From assembly GCA_015039365.1 (NCBI GenBank), contig WION01000272.1, positions 1-64,000 on the forward strand: a DNA stretch of 64,000 nucleotides. The letters are read 5' to 3'. This DNA is from Amanita rubescens. Its lineage: Eukaryota > Basidiomycota > Agaricomycetes > Agaricales > Amanitaceae. A program made the position numbers and the translations under genes. The notes under the pieces were generated by a model that was not told where the DNA came from, made no database searches, and worked only from the letters and a program-made list of their open reading frames with translations. Shown in pieces: positions 33,738-45,010 of this stretch (position 1 is the first letter of the stretch; each line of letters opens with the position of its first letter).

Positions 33738-36700
33738 TCATGTTAATGCTTCCACTATTTGTTCCATCGTCAGACGCTCAACAGGATTAGATTTCCAACA
33801 GTTCTCAATGAGATCCCACGTATCGTCTTCCATTTTTGGACTTTCTAATCGGCCTGGGCGTACCCCACTTCTGACGAGTCCCACGATTTGAAAATCGTTT
33901 TTCCCGTGAAAAGGAGCAGTATCGAAGAATGTCTGTATATGCCGTCGCTGAATGAGCAGAATAAGTTATGGGACGCTGGAAACGCACGGCGTAATGAAGG
34001 CAACCAAACGCATACACGTCCGTTTCCATTGTTTTAGTTATATGACCCTCCTCGCATCCGTCACATTCCAGACCACACTTGATGCACATGCCAAATAGTT
34101 CCGGTGCAGCATAATTTGGCACAAATCTTCTAGTGGATCGTGCAACAGTGGCTTCAGCATGTCGAGTTAATCCAAAATCACTAATTTGGCAGTGAAGTCC
34201 AGAGTCGAGGAGAATATTCCCCTACGCAAATAACGAGTGAGATGCGCCGGATGACAATATCAACAATACTCACGCCGTGCAAGTCGCCGTGCACAATTCC
34301 TTCCGAGTGGATATACTGAAAGCCTTGTGCTACCTCTAGCAGCTGACAGATATCAATGAATGAAGTTCTTTACGACTCCAACAGGTGCGGGAATCTTACC
34401 ACCCTGTTTATCTCAACCACACTAGGCTGTTCATTCTTCCTCCAGTCAGTCAATGTTCCATTGCTCATGAAAGGCGAAACGAGAAATAGCCCCGACTCTT
34501 CTTCATATATCCCTAGTAGAGGAAGGATAAAACGGTGCAAGAGCGATCGCCATACAAGGGCTTCTCTACAGAAATCTTGACGTATTGAATCCTTCGCTAG
34601 CGAATCAGCGTTACGGAAAGGGAAGATGGCTTTTTACTGACTTGTTTGTGGCGAACTTTGTAAAGTACTTTAACAGCGACTGGTTTTCTTCCGTGCTCGC
34701 CCTTGTAAACATGCCCGAATCCTCCCATGCCTATGCCATAAGAATCCGTCCTGACCGTAACATTAGTGATAAAGAGAGATCTCGGTATAACATTCGTCGT
34801 AGACATCAATTTGAACATCAGCCTCCTTGCTTTTCGATTTGCACCAGCATCGGCGAATTTGCTATTTCGGAGCAACTAGGGACAAGTTGTGTATCAAAAC
34901 GTGGATGCATTATTACATCAATGTTATACTTACAATGAGGACAAAATCAAGCAATAACTCGACATCTGAAGCAATCCCCAGTTCGGAGAAGATAAGATCG
35001 GATTCAGATAAATTCAACAATTTGTGCATCAAATGGAGCGTATTCTCGTTAACCATTGGGTCGCCAAGTGCCGCCAGCTATAAATCACTATGAGAGTGCA
35101 ACGAAGTCACTGGAAACGCGTACCTCACTGAGGGTTGCAACTAAAGATGGGAGAGGGGCAAACGTCATGTGAGTCAACATAATCTGCTCCATTGTTGGAC
35201 GCTCCGATGGGATATACCTCCAACAACGCTGGATGAGATCCCAAATGCCGTCGTCCATTGGAGGGCTGCTCAGTCGGCCTGGTTGTACTCCGCTTGTGAC
35301 GAGTTTTGCGATTTGAGAGTCGTTCTCTTCTTGATAAGGCATGGTACCAAAAAACATCTAGGTTACGAGTCACCGATTGGCTTGAAACACAAATCGAAGG
35401 ACTCACTGCATAGTAAAGGCAGCCAAATGCATATACATCCGTTGGTGTTTTGTCACGTATACCGATCAGTTCTGGAGCAGAATAGTTCAATGGAAATGTC
35501 GTGGTGCATTGGAAGAGAGGGGGTATAGATAGAGAGGGCGAAAAGTTCTCGACACTGACGCCAGAATGTTGTGTCGATCCAAAGCCAGCGATTTGACAAT
35601 GGAAATCGGAATCGAGGACAACATTATCCTAATAGATGTGTCAATAAATTGATCAACAAAAAACGACACGAAACACACTTACCCCACATAAATTTCCGTG
35701 AATGATTTCTTGCGAGTGCATATATTGAATACCTTTGGCCACCTCTAAGGTCTAATAATAGAAATAAGTGACTTAATGAGTTCCAGGGCATTGAAGTGTT
35801 ACCCGCGTCTGTATGTCAATTATGCTTGGCGTCCGGTTCTTTCTCCATTCAGTCAATGTTCCATTTGTCATCAACGGTGACACGAAGCATAGTTCTTCAA
35901 ATATTCCCAGTAAAGGAAGGATGAAAGGGTGGGAAAGTGATTGCCATAGTCGGGCTTCCCGGCAAATGTGTTTTCTGAGAGAATTCTTGTAAAACAAATG
36001 AATTAGTATCGTTGGGAGAATCAGATGACAATGCACCAGCCTTTTTTTGGCGACTGTATAATGTTTTCATCACGACCTTCCGTCCTTCGTATTCACCTTT
36101 CAAAATGTATCGAAAGCCTCCCATATCAAAGACTCCAGGATCTTGAACATCTTTCCTGACGCCGGAAATGACCAAAGATCCGGGCAGCACCTCTGGATCC
36201 TCATCAGATATAAGTTTGAACATCAATCTCCTGGCCTTTCTGTTGGCATCTGGGATGCGAGAGTTCGACAGGCTATTGTTGCGTAGTAGCTTCAGATAAT
36301 AAGCGATGACGCCACGCAGGAGGGGAACATCGTAATACATACGTAGAGGATGAAATCTAGTAATAACTCGACATCAAAAACGTTCATTGCGGAGACAATA
36401 CTGTGATAATCGGCGTGGCCACTTGAGATGGGCACGTCACGCGATAACTCGGCCATCCCATTCAGCTGGCAATTGGAATTCGATAGCTGGAGCAAATCAT
36501 ATAGATTCGTCACCAAACGCTTTTGCTCCTCTTCTGATACGATTCTGTGTCCAGCTAAGCCCTAATCGACTTGTCAAGTAGTCCATGCCTCCGCCTATCA
36601 AACTAACGTACTCTTTGCATCATCATTTGGAGGGCCCTTATTGTATCATTGTGGCATTCTGTAACCTTACTGTCCATGACGCGTTGCTCGGGACCTACAT

Positions 36701-37261
36701 GGTCGGGGTCCCGACTCTCTTTGAAATTTCTCATCAACCTTTCAACTTCGACTTTGTTTAACAATTCTATCTGGACACGAAGCTAAACATTGTTCAGAAC
36801 TCACGCTCGCTTTAAACCATCGACGCTTACGCAGTCGGATATGCGTTTGTTGCAATCGTTGAATTCTGCCTCAAATTCGCCTTGATGCACCAACATATTG
36901 AACCAGCTCTTTCGGGACCATTTTTGCATTGCATCTCTGACCTGTGTAAGACATCTAGGCATTATTAGCAAAGTCCATTATCCGAAAAATCGACAACTGA
37001 CTGGAACACATCGTCCCACCGCTGGGTAATATCCATCTCGACGAACACCATGCACAGTTTCCCACATCTCTCAGCCAGTCGGCGAGCAGCGTTCCTGCTG
37101 TAGACCAGTTAGGAGGGAATCTGCGCGAAGGAACTTGGTGGAACGTGCTTGTTTTGGGGTACACTTTCACATAGGTTGACGATGATGGCGAGGAGATCTC
37201 CGATCACAGGACTCAGGCCTGGAACCAGCAAGGGGGGTGTAAGTGTAACGATCTGATTCAT
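33738..37261 (-). CDS. MLKL-NTD protein with tandem pseudokinase and kinase domains
   Basis: About 16 exons, roughly 900 residues. The N-terminus forms a four-helix MLKL-NTD-like bundle: LAIIVNLCESVPQN / KNAARRLAERCGKLCMVF / VRDAMQKWSRKSWFNMLVHQ / EFNDCNKRISDC. After a helical linker comes kinase-like domain 1 (~36290-35100). Its glycine loop is DMGGFRY, VVMKTL keeps the Lys, the catalytic loop is HGNLCGDN (Asp to Asn), and DFG is GFG: a pseudokinase. An in-frame 46-base intron (GTACGC...TTTATAG) then leads from LVATLSE to LAALGDPMVNEN and domain 2. Domain 2 has intact GMGGFG, VAVKVL, HGDLHG and SDFG, then APELFG, and ends EQIVEALT. Each kinase module is preceded by the same VELLLDF helix, so the gene grew by module duplication. 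An alternative start at 37297 is in frame. One join at 36042 is doubtful (see findings). A signalling or cell-death role is inference. Confidence 0.75.
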
Positions 37262-37322
37262 TGGACTGAGATCGGCAGATGGGGTGGGGGGGCGCATTGT
37301 ACAATGGAGTGGGCGCGTGAGG

Positions 37323-37328
37323 TTTATA
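37323..37328 (-). promoter_or_regulatory. TATA box of the tandem-kinase gene
   Basis: TATAAA on the minus strand lies 62 bases above the ATG at 37261 and 26 above the in-frame ATG at 37297, supporting the shorter start. Confidence 0.4.
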
Positions 37329-38021
37329 AATGTTGAAAATGGACCAGCATAGGCGCTGGCCAAGTGATGACTCTCTAGCCGAAATGCGGACCCTCAAGCA
37401 ACCACCCGCTGCCAGCTGTCGCATCGAGCTACTGCTGCACCCCTTGCCCACCCCGTAGTCTGACGAGTCGGGATCATTTGGTCATCTTGTCTGTTTGTGA
37501 TACTTCCAAAGTTCCATTGCCCGGTGCTCCACAAGTTCCGCACACGACACCTTGAAACCAACCAGGAACTTGACGTCATCAGCAGAGAAGGCAGATGAGA
37601 ACGACAGAGCGAGGGCGTCGGGAGGGAGCGGGACACCGACCGGGACATTTAGAACCCACATGCATTCAACCTCTATCGCTATCTGACTAAGTCTGCACTA
37701 AGTTTTCACTCGGTCGAACATCGCGGAACTCAGATACGCCTTCTCTTCGTCCTACCATATCCGGCCGGAGACAGCGCAATCCCTTCCCGCTTATATGTCG
37801 ATGTAGCTGCCAGAAATTCTCTTGCCTTCCGTCTTTCTATGCTCCTGTCTTGTTCGCCTGCGCGCTACCCTCAACGGCTCCCCTCTGAGCGAGCTAAATT
37901 TAACTCCACGTATCATGTTGTGACCGGAAAATATAGGAGAGTTTTAATAGATCATACAAATTGAGCCCTCGGGGCTTGAGATTGCGAGAACTCTGGCTTT
38001 GCCTTGGACTCCGGCACAACC
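37329..38021. promoter_or_regulatory. Upstream region of P450-2
   Basis: Divergent from the tandem-kinase gene. The block 37883-37980 repeats the P450-1 promoter (28550-28645), sharing TAAATTTAACTCCA-like and GTGACCGGAAAATATAGGAG stretches, so the duplication copied control sequence with the gene. Confidence 0.55.
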
Positions 38022-40135
38022 ATGAACTTGCCAACATATATTGGCAATATTGCGGTAGTCGCCCCCCTGGCTTTGCTTGGGCTTACTCTTGTAACCGTGC
38101 TTTACCGCCGTGCTCGCCGTCAGCATGGTCTTCCCCCTAGTCCTCCTCCATATCTACTTTTCGGAAACACTTACCAAATTCCTTCTTCTGAGCCGTGGAA
38201 GGCTTATGAAAATTGGTCACGAATTTATGGTGAGTGACAAAGTTCTCGGCTGGAAAAGCGCAGAGCATTATTGTGTTTACGTACTGAACCCAGGAAGCCC
38301 TCTGATTCACTTGCGCGTTTCTGGTGCCAGCACGATAGTAATCAACTCTGCTTGTGCTGTAATAGACCTTCTTGATACTCGGTCAAGCATATATTCGGAT
38401 AGACCACGGTCCCACTCATCCTCTTCGTCTTCAGTTCCTCTCCACAATAATCCTGTGTCAATGACATCCTGCCTCCTTCGATCACTAGCGCGGATATTCT
38501 CATCTTGGAATTCTCGGGCGATTTTAGGTGATCGCCCCACATTGTTCAGCACGTCAGTCGTACATCCTAGATTCAAGAAGTACAGGAAACTACTGCAGAC
38601 AAGTCTAAATCCACGCGCAGTTGAAAAATATCGACCTCTCATGGAACAAGAACGTCTCGTCATGTTAAGGAGTATGCTGCGCCACCCAGCAGATTTCTTC
38701 CAGCACGTTAGAAGGTGATTGAGTCGTTTCTCTGCAGCACTTCAAATTATAACACTCGGGGATTGAATACAGGAATGCAGGCGCAGTGATATTCAACGTT
38801 ACCTATGGCTGGCAAGTCACGAGTAATGACGATTATTTTGTATGCCTCGTGGAAGAGGCCCTTTCAATCCTCAGCATGATCGATATCAACAAATCAAGTG
38901 GTTGGCTTACTACATTCTTTCCTATCCGTCAGTTACGCACTTTGAAGCCACTAGTCGAGTACTGATCCCTTCTAGTGCAATTTTTGCCGTCAAGTAACGC
39001 ACATAAACGCCGCGCATTTTTTCTCAGAAACCGCATATGGTGTATCGATAACGTACCATATCTTTGGGCTAAGGAGCAGATCGTCAGAATCTGCCGTTTT
39101 GATTGAAGAATCTTTCTGATGATGTTCGGCATGCAGGAATCGGGTAACTTCATGGAGTCATTCATCTCTAAACACCTTCGACCGGATGATGGACACGCGA
39201 TAGATGCCAAGGAAGAAGATATTGTTAAATGGGCAAGCGGTGCCATGTGCTTTGGTGGCGCAGAAACGGTCAGTACGCTTCGATAAACTTTTCGCCGTTG
39301 GGTTGATTATGGTTCAGGCCGTTGCCTCGGTCCTATCATTCATCCTTCTCATGACCTTGTATCCTGATATCCAAAAGCGTGCACAGGACGAGATAGATAG
39401 TGTGATCGGTAAGGACAGGTTGCCCACCATTGAGGACCAAGATGAGCTTGTGTATGTTGGCGCTCTCATTAAAGAAGTGTTGCGGTTTGCCCCAGCCGCT
39501 CCCCTAGGCGCGTTATTACACGTTCAATATGCGGCGCGCTCTTCTAATGAGCAATTAGGTCTTCCACATCGAGTGATGGAAGAAGACGCGTACATGGGAT
39601 ATCGCATTCCACAAGGCGCGACCGTAATCGCCAATATCTGGTATGTATCTCTACTCGGAGTCGGTGCAGTTCATGACATCAAGTATATATGTATAGGGCT
39701 ATCGCACACGACGAAGAAATTTTTAATCGTCCATTTGACTTTGACCCCAATCGTTTCTTGCCCTCGGATAATCAAAGAAAGGCACAAATGGACCCTCGAA
39801 AACTCGTGTTTGGGTATGGACGGAGAGTGTGCCCAGGTAAGGAGTCAATGCGGCACGCCTCAAGCACATAATCCTTACCGTTCACACCCAGGCGCTCATT
39901 TGCTGAAGTCTTGATATACCTAAGTATCACTGGGATTCTAGCCACGTTTAATATAAGCAAGGAAGTTCAGGAGGACGGGTTAGAAATTACGCCAAAGTTG
40001 GAATTCACGACTGGGATCACGAGGTACGGATTGGATCCACCTACTTTTGATGCTCCCTGACTGGCGTTGCAGTCATCCCAAACCATTCATCTGTCGGATA
40101 CAACCCCGTAGAGCATTTCATGTTTGATATCTGAT
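38022..40135 (+). pseudogene. Cytochrome P450 (P450-2), frameshifted after the heme loop
   Basis: Same ten-exon plan as P450-1. It has the N-terminal anchor, LPPSPPP hinge, I-helix GGAETA (Glu for Asp, Ala for the second Thr), KEVLR, DPNRFLP and heme loop FGYGRRVCPG. In the exon after the Cys, one base is missing relative to both paralogs near 39897-39902. P450-1 and P450-3 read GAHFAELSIYLSITG; here the frame gives GAHLLKS and stops. Beyond the gap the exon is otherwise intact (ILATFNISKEVQEDGLEITP, then SHPKPFICRIQPRRAFH) up to about 40135. So this is a very recent pseudogene or an assembly error. The intron after APLG has a GC start and, if unspliced, adds 17 residues without a stop. Confidence 0.8.
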
Positions 40136-40334
40136 GGGAAGGATGGCTTGGTATGTCATAGAGATTAGATGCGCTGTAAGTGAAGAGAGCCATATTAACA
40201 TTCTTGGCGTGACACGCCATGGCTTACGACTCTCCGCAATACTTTGCTCGAGTGTAACCGTCTGTACTTATAGTCTGTCCTAATGTTACATTTGGTTCTA
40301 ATTCTACTTTCACGCCACGTCAAGACCGAAATGA

Positions 40335-41528
40335 TCAGGAGCATTCGAGATAAATCTTCAAAGCCTCTTCCGGATCGTCCCAATGAATCTGTAAAGTGGT
40401 TAGTATTTGTTTTATGATTTGAACGTGTAGAAGACTTACAAAATGGTTCGAATCTGGTATGAATCTAAGATTGAAAGGTTTACCGGTTTCCTTTATATCG
40501 TTTTCCAACATCCAATACGAAGAGATTGCAAAGGCGGGCGATAGTTTGCCTGCCAGAAACGACACCTTGAGATCCGGGAAGAGCGTCTTCACGCCATCGC
40601 CGAAGAAAGCTTTGCGATAGGAACTAGCGAATTGGTCGTTCGAAGCCATCATGTACGGCATTTCATGCTCCGGCTCTTTACCGACACATATGATCTCCTT
40701 CTTTTCATCCGCCGTCATGTTATTGAGCGTAGCTGGGTGAATTGTTGAGGGTTCTACCCAGCTAAGAACATCGAGATTCCGAGTACCAAGGTCCCCATGT
40801 TGGAAGTAACTGGAAACCCAATAACCGAACTTTTCAAGGCGGTCCTTGGGTGGAATCCGGTCATCAACCAAAGGTGTATAATGCTTTAGTTCGAGTGAAC
40901 CGCCAAACATGACCCTATGCGAATCTAGGGCAAATGCCATGTCTACGGGCTTTGAACCGTGCAGAGATAAAACGCACCTTGTATAATCATGGAGCGCATG
41001 TAAGATGCCAGACTCGTGCGAACCTCTGGCGGTAATGTGTCGGCGTGGGCGATCGTGTTATTCGCGTCACCGGCGCCTATGGACCAGCCGAGCAGTACAA
41101 TACCACCAGTTTGGCGATCAGCAGAAATGGCTGGCAGATTCTCTTTGACGATCAATTTATGAATAAACATCCCTACTTCATGGCCTCGGTCCCGGTGCCA
41201 GGCGTCTTTCTGTTCCTTTGTGCCGTTGGAGAGAACTTTGATTTCCTCTTCACTATATGGTGTAGTACCCGGATAATTGCGTCGATTTAAAGCAACGAAG
41301 CGAACACCTCTCTTGATGGCGACATTTTGAACCCTTTTGAAGATCACTACCGAGAGCTTGTTAGTCAGAGAACGAAATCGTGCAGTGATGAGGATGAAAC
41401 GAACGGGCAGAGAAGCACATCCCGGGAACAGCTACTATTGTGATATAAGGCGATTGGGACGGCACGCCGGTATCCGTATACGCAATCTGTATGCCCGAAT
41501 CATTGACGACGATGGTATCGAAAGCCAT
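40335..41528 (-). CDS. Alpha/beta-hydrolase
   Basis: Four exons, about 335 residues, from MAFDTIVVNDSGIQIAYTDT to EALKIYLECS. Landmarks are an early beta strand with VAVPG, RFVALNRRNYPGTTPYS, nucleophile elbow GWSIGAG (Ser), an acid candidate in the LKVSFLAGKLSP strand region, and the histidine loop PDSNHF just before the last intron. Ester or epoxide hydrolysis is possible; the substrate is unknown. A mid-protein cap region (LKHYTPLVDDRIPPKDRLEK) sits between strands. It lies between P450-2 and unknown genes and could belong to the oxidative neighbourhood. No signal peptide, so cytosolic. Confidence 0.85.
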
Positions 41529-42466
41529 CGATGGGGAATGGGGGATAGAGATTGAAAATGCTGGTCCTTATTTAAGTAAAGAAGGGAACGAAATAAATGG
41601 GGATGCGTTACTGCGAAATATGGGCGCATCTCTCTAGCTTCTTGACCGGTCATATATTGATGGTTATCGTGACATTGCTGCATCGGATTCAATGATGGTT
41701 CACTGAAGTATTCTTGGAACGTCGGATGAACAACTGCATGTTTCTAACTTTGCATTGATCATTGAACATTCTCAACGCGCCCTGCAGAAATAGGATCCAG
41801 TTGAGATACTACGTCAAAGTGTCAAGTGAACTTACGAAGCGCATAACCCTCGGTTGGCATGAACCATTTGAAGCTTGATTCTGGTGGGGTTGCAAGTGGC
41901 ACCCAACACTGGTTGAGCCCGAAAGATTCGGTTGCCTATTCCAAACCAATGTCAACTCAGTGGTCGACCCCTGCATAAACATAACAAAGCCAAGCAACGT
42001 GAGTCCTGCCGCTCCTCACTTGTTTTTAGACCATCCACTAGCCGACGTATCCTCAACCCCTCTCGAGCCACGTTCTGCGCCATTCGCTGTCTCGCCTACA
42101 ATACGCTCTAAGGGACAGCTCCCGCGTCTCCAAGTCATGGACAGCGAGCACTGGTGGATCCCTCGCTCAACAAACATTCTCAACAAGAATGCTGAATGCA
42201 AAGGGCCATGCCTCAATTTCGGGTGAGTAGCGATGTGTCAATGGCGTACAGGCTCAGTCTGAACGATTATGGACCAATATGCCAGGTACGTCCATTAATC
42301 ACGTCTTCGAACGCCAGACTGACTTGGGCATCTTGTTCCGTTTAGACCGTTTTTCAAGAGCGGGTCGCCGCAAGGTTGTTTTTTCGCTCTGTTGCTGATG
42401 CGGGTGTATGATAGTAGAAAATGCATATATTCCAATGACACTACAGTAAACATAACATGAAATGGA
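41529..42466. other. Intergenic, no supported gene
   Basis: An open plus-strand frame near 41960-42226 (with NAECKGPCLNFG at its end) and its antisense partner show no recognisable domain. I leave the stretch unassigned. Confidence 0.4.
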
Positions 42467-43228
42467 TCATATTTTCTTCAACCTCGCTGACTGCCTTGTA
42501 CTGGTAGTTGCAGATGTTGACGCCTTCGTTTCCTTAACTGACTTTTGAATTTCGTGCTCCAGAGGCAACTCCAAGAGGTAAACATTTGATTGATGTTCCC
42601 GACCCTCCGGAAGGACCCATTTATGTTCCTTCTGACCAGCGGGACGGACGAGGACGTAGTTTACCTCAACCGACAACGGTTTCTTTGCCTTCCCCTTTCC
42701 CTTCAAGTCTGGCTTCTTTGCTGGCGGGGGTTGAATGTTCTTGAACAGGTTCACGTTGCTGTTGGATTTGTTTGACGATTTCTTGTACCAACGGATAGCC
42801 CTGTTGCAAACCTTTATGCAAATTGGATGTTGTCTGCAGGAGCCAAAGATGTTGAGCCTGAGAGGGGGGAGGGAAATCCACGACAAAAGAATCAAACAGG
42901 GGGTCGTTAAGAGTGTAATACACGTTATCGTAAGCTATCAATGCTGCGATTGGCGCGGAGCTCGCGCCTGCGCTGACGAGTGGTTCGTGCTCTGACTGCG
43001 CTGGAAAGCGACACGGTGGCGCTACATACAAGTTATCGACGTGTGTCCGGCGCATATGCGTCCTTCCTTCTCAATACCCCCACGACGGAGCTGTAACAAG
43101 CCAAGCTTCCTGCACACATATCTCAGCGTCCAAAACACCGACTTGCCATGGGCTTCTACATTCAAGTTTGGAGGGTAAGCCCTGCTAGTAGACCTTAGAG
43201 CCTCGGTCACCACGAACGGGTCCGGCAT
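42467..43228 (-). CDS. Uncharacterised protein with basic C-terminus
   Basis: Begins MPDPFVVTEALRSTSRAYPP. A 55-base intron (GTATTGAG...TATGTAG, near 43030-43085) joins it to APPCRFPAQSEHEPLV and then YDNVYYTLNDPLFDSFVVDF. A Gln/Lys-rich section follows. A second frame (42467-42770) encodes KKPLSVEVNYVLVRPAGQKE and ends TSTRQSARLKKI. How the two frames join near 42700-42800 is not clear: no intron of normal size fits, so a frameshift is possible. Family not recognised. The Lys/Arg-rich end could be a nuclear signal. Confidence 0.4.
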
Positions 43229-43472
43229 AGCGAGACTTTCATGCTAGATAGGGTCCACTGAAAAAAGAGCAAACAAGGAAGTGAAAGAGCGAAAAGGAAA
43301 CGCACTCAGTCAAAAAACTTGGAGAAAAGGAGACGAGTTGAGAATCCCGACGCCGGTGATCGCAACTCTCACTCAGAATCTCCACCACGCAGAAGAGGAG
43401 GAAGTCACTTTGCTACCTGCCCAGTCATATAAACTAATCATTCAGTATTATAATAGTGCGCCACCATGTCAT

Positions 43473-44294
43473 CTAAAACAAATAATAGGATTGCGACTCA
43501 GCGTAGGAAATCACCAAATAAAAGAAAATTTTCAAGACTTTGCCTAACAAAGAAAGGCAATAAGAAACCCAAGGACGTCCCTCCACGAACACTTCTAATA
43601 GAATCAATAATTCTTCGCCTGCAGAATATCTCGCCCTTGGCAAGGGCTTTGTCTCCTCTCTTCCATCTCTAATCAATTTTTCGCTGGCTGGGAAGAAGCT
43701 TTCCCAAACGGCAGCTACATGTTCATCCGCACCATTCACCTCCAGAATGCCAATGTGATGCCCCACATAGCAGAATGTGGACCGTCGTTCAAAATGTCTG
43801 CGGTGATATGCAACCAAGGACGAAGGTATATCAGGAGAGAACGTGTAGGAGATGACGAGTCTAGAGAGGCCGTTTGGTATGGCGGAGAAAGGGCAGTGCA
43901 GGCAGGGGTCAGGGAATGTTGAATTGTAATAGTTGATGCAGATGGTGTCCAGTGAAGTCAACTTCGTTATGTCGTCACGTTGCATATATGACAGTTTGCG
44001 AGTGGACGAATGTGTAGTCGAATAGACGTAACTCGGATCGTAAATGGTGAAAGTGAGGCGCTTGCACTTGTTGAAATCGCGGGTGGCATTCTTGGCAAAT
44101 AACCGAAGATAGAACGACTCGCAGGGGATATGCAAGTTGGACGAGGATATTTCCTCGAAAATAGTAGAATATTGTTTTGAAACAAGTTTCGAGGTGGTCA
44201 TAAAATTGACGCGTTCGTCTGGTGTGAGCGGTGATTCCCAGACTTGTTCAATTATGTCGTGAAGCAGTTCGGTGGGTGCAGTGACTTGCGACAT
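43473..44294 (-). CDS. F-box-like domain protein
   Basis: Single exon, 273 residues. The N-terminus, TELLHDIIEQVWESPLTPDE followed by MTTSKLVSKQYSTIFEE, is the F-box-like pattern of short Agaricomycete proteins. The rest has beta-rich segments without clear leucine repeats, and a glycine- and tryptophan-containing C-terminus. Possible ubiquitin-ligase adaptor; substrate unknown. Shorter than the F-box/LRR protein at 17578 and not obviously its paralog. Confidence 0.65.
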   Translation of the reverse strand: MSQVTAPTELLHDIIEQVWESPLTPDERVNFMTTSKLVSKQYSTIFEEISSSNLHIPCESFYLRLFAKNATRDFNKCKRLTFTIYDPSYVYSTTHSSTRKLSYMQRDDITKLTSLDTICINYYNSTFPDPCLHCPFSAIPNGLSRLVISYTFSPDIPSSLVAYHRRHFERRSTFCYVGHHIGILEVNGADEHVAAVWESFFPASEKLIRDGREETKPLPRARYSAGEELLILLEVFVEGRPWVSYCLSLLGKVLKIFFYLVISYAESQSYYLF

Positions 44295-44838
44295 AGGAGT
44301 TATAGGTCAGGAGTTAAGCGCTGGTATCCGTATTTATATGCAATTCTTAAACTCCTATAGCGCGGCGCTCCCATTGCGGGAGATGAAGCTGTGGATAGGA
44401 GTTCGGAACAAATTTGAACGTGTCAGGCCGATCTCCGCTCCGGGTGTACGCAGGCCAGAAAAGAAAGCGTTTATTTTCCAAATGCGGTAGGTGCACCTTC
44501 TAGGATATAAACTACTACGTGAACTGATTGACGCCGAATGGAAGTGGAAGTCGCACAAGCAATCTGGGCGGCGGTTCATGCACCTTTTTCAGTCATACAG
44601 TACACTGCCTGCGGACGGCCGGAGAACGCAAGTAGCGACTGCCACCATGGGCTGGGATGCGGGTGTGAGGGCAGAGGAGGTAGAATAGCCCTCGAGAGCC
44701 CCTAAGCCCGAAGTCGAGAATCGCGTCGAGTCCCACGTTGGGAATTGCCAACCCAAGGCTGATAGTCATGACCTCCAAGAATGCAAGGCACGACTGCGTG
44801 TTGACAGCTTTGGCGACCTTCGATTATACCCTCGATGA

Positions 44839-45010
44839 AGCGCAATGAAGCGAAGGGAGCCATACGTGTATGGAACGCGCAATTTGAAGGCCGCAGGTCA
44901 TATAATTGTGGCTCTGCAATCGTAGCATCACTCCTGGAAACATCGGGGCGAATACACACAACACCGTTGCGATACTAGGGGAGAAAACCGCTGTTTTTGA
45001 AACGAACGAT
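44839..45010 (+). pseudogene. Relic of a GMC alcohol-oxidase-like gene (C-terminal piece)
   Basis: The plus strand encodes MKRREP, then YVYGTRNLKAAG, then after a decayed intron CNRSITPGNIGANTHNTV and AILGEKTAVF. These match, in order, the last exons of the neighbouring minus-strand GMC gene (MKRREAGGVVD, NVYGTRNLKIA, DCSIAPGNVGANTYNTAI). Stops and shifts interrupt the frame, and nothing upstream resembles the FAD domain. Confidence 0.75.

Noticed and set aside
33738..37261. Two separate neighbouring kinase genes
   Set aside because: No start codon or promoter between them fits, and an in-frame intron with proper ends joins the modules; one gene is the simpler reading, though transcripts are needed.
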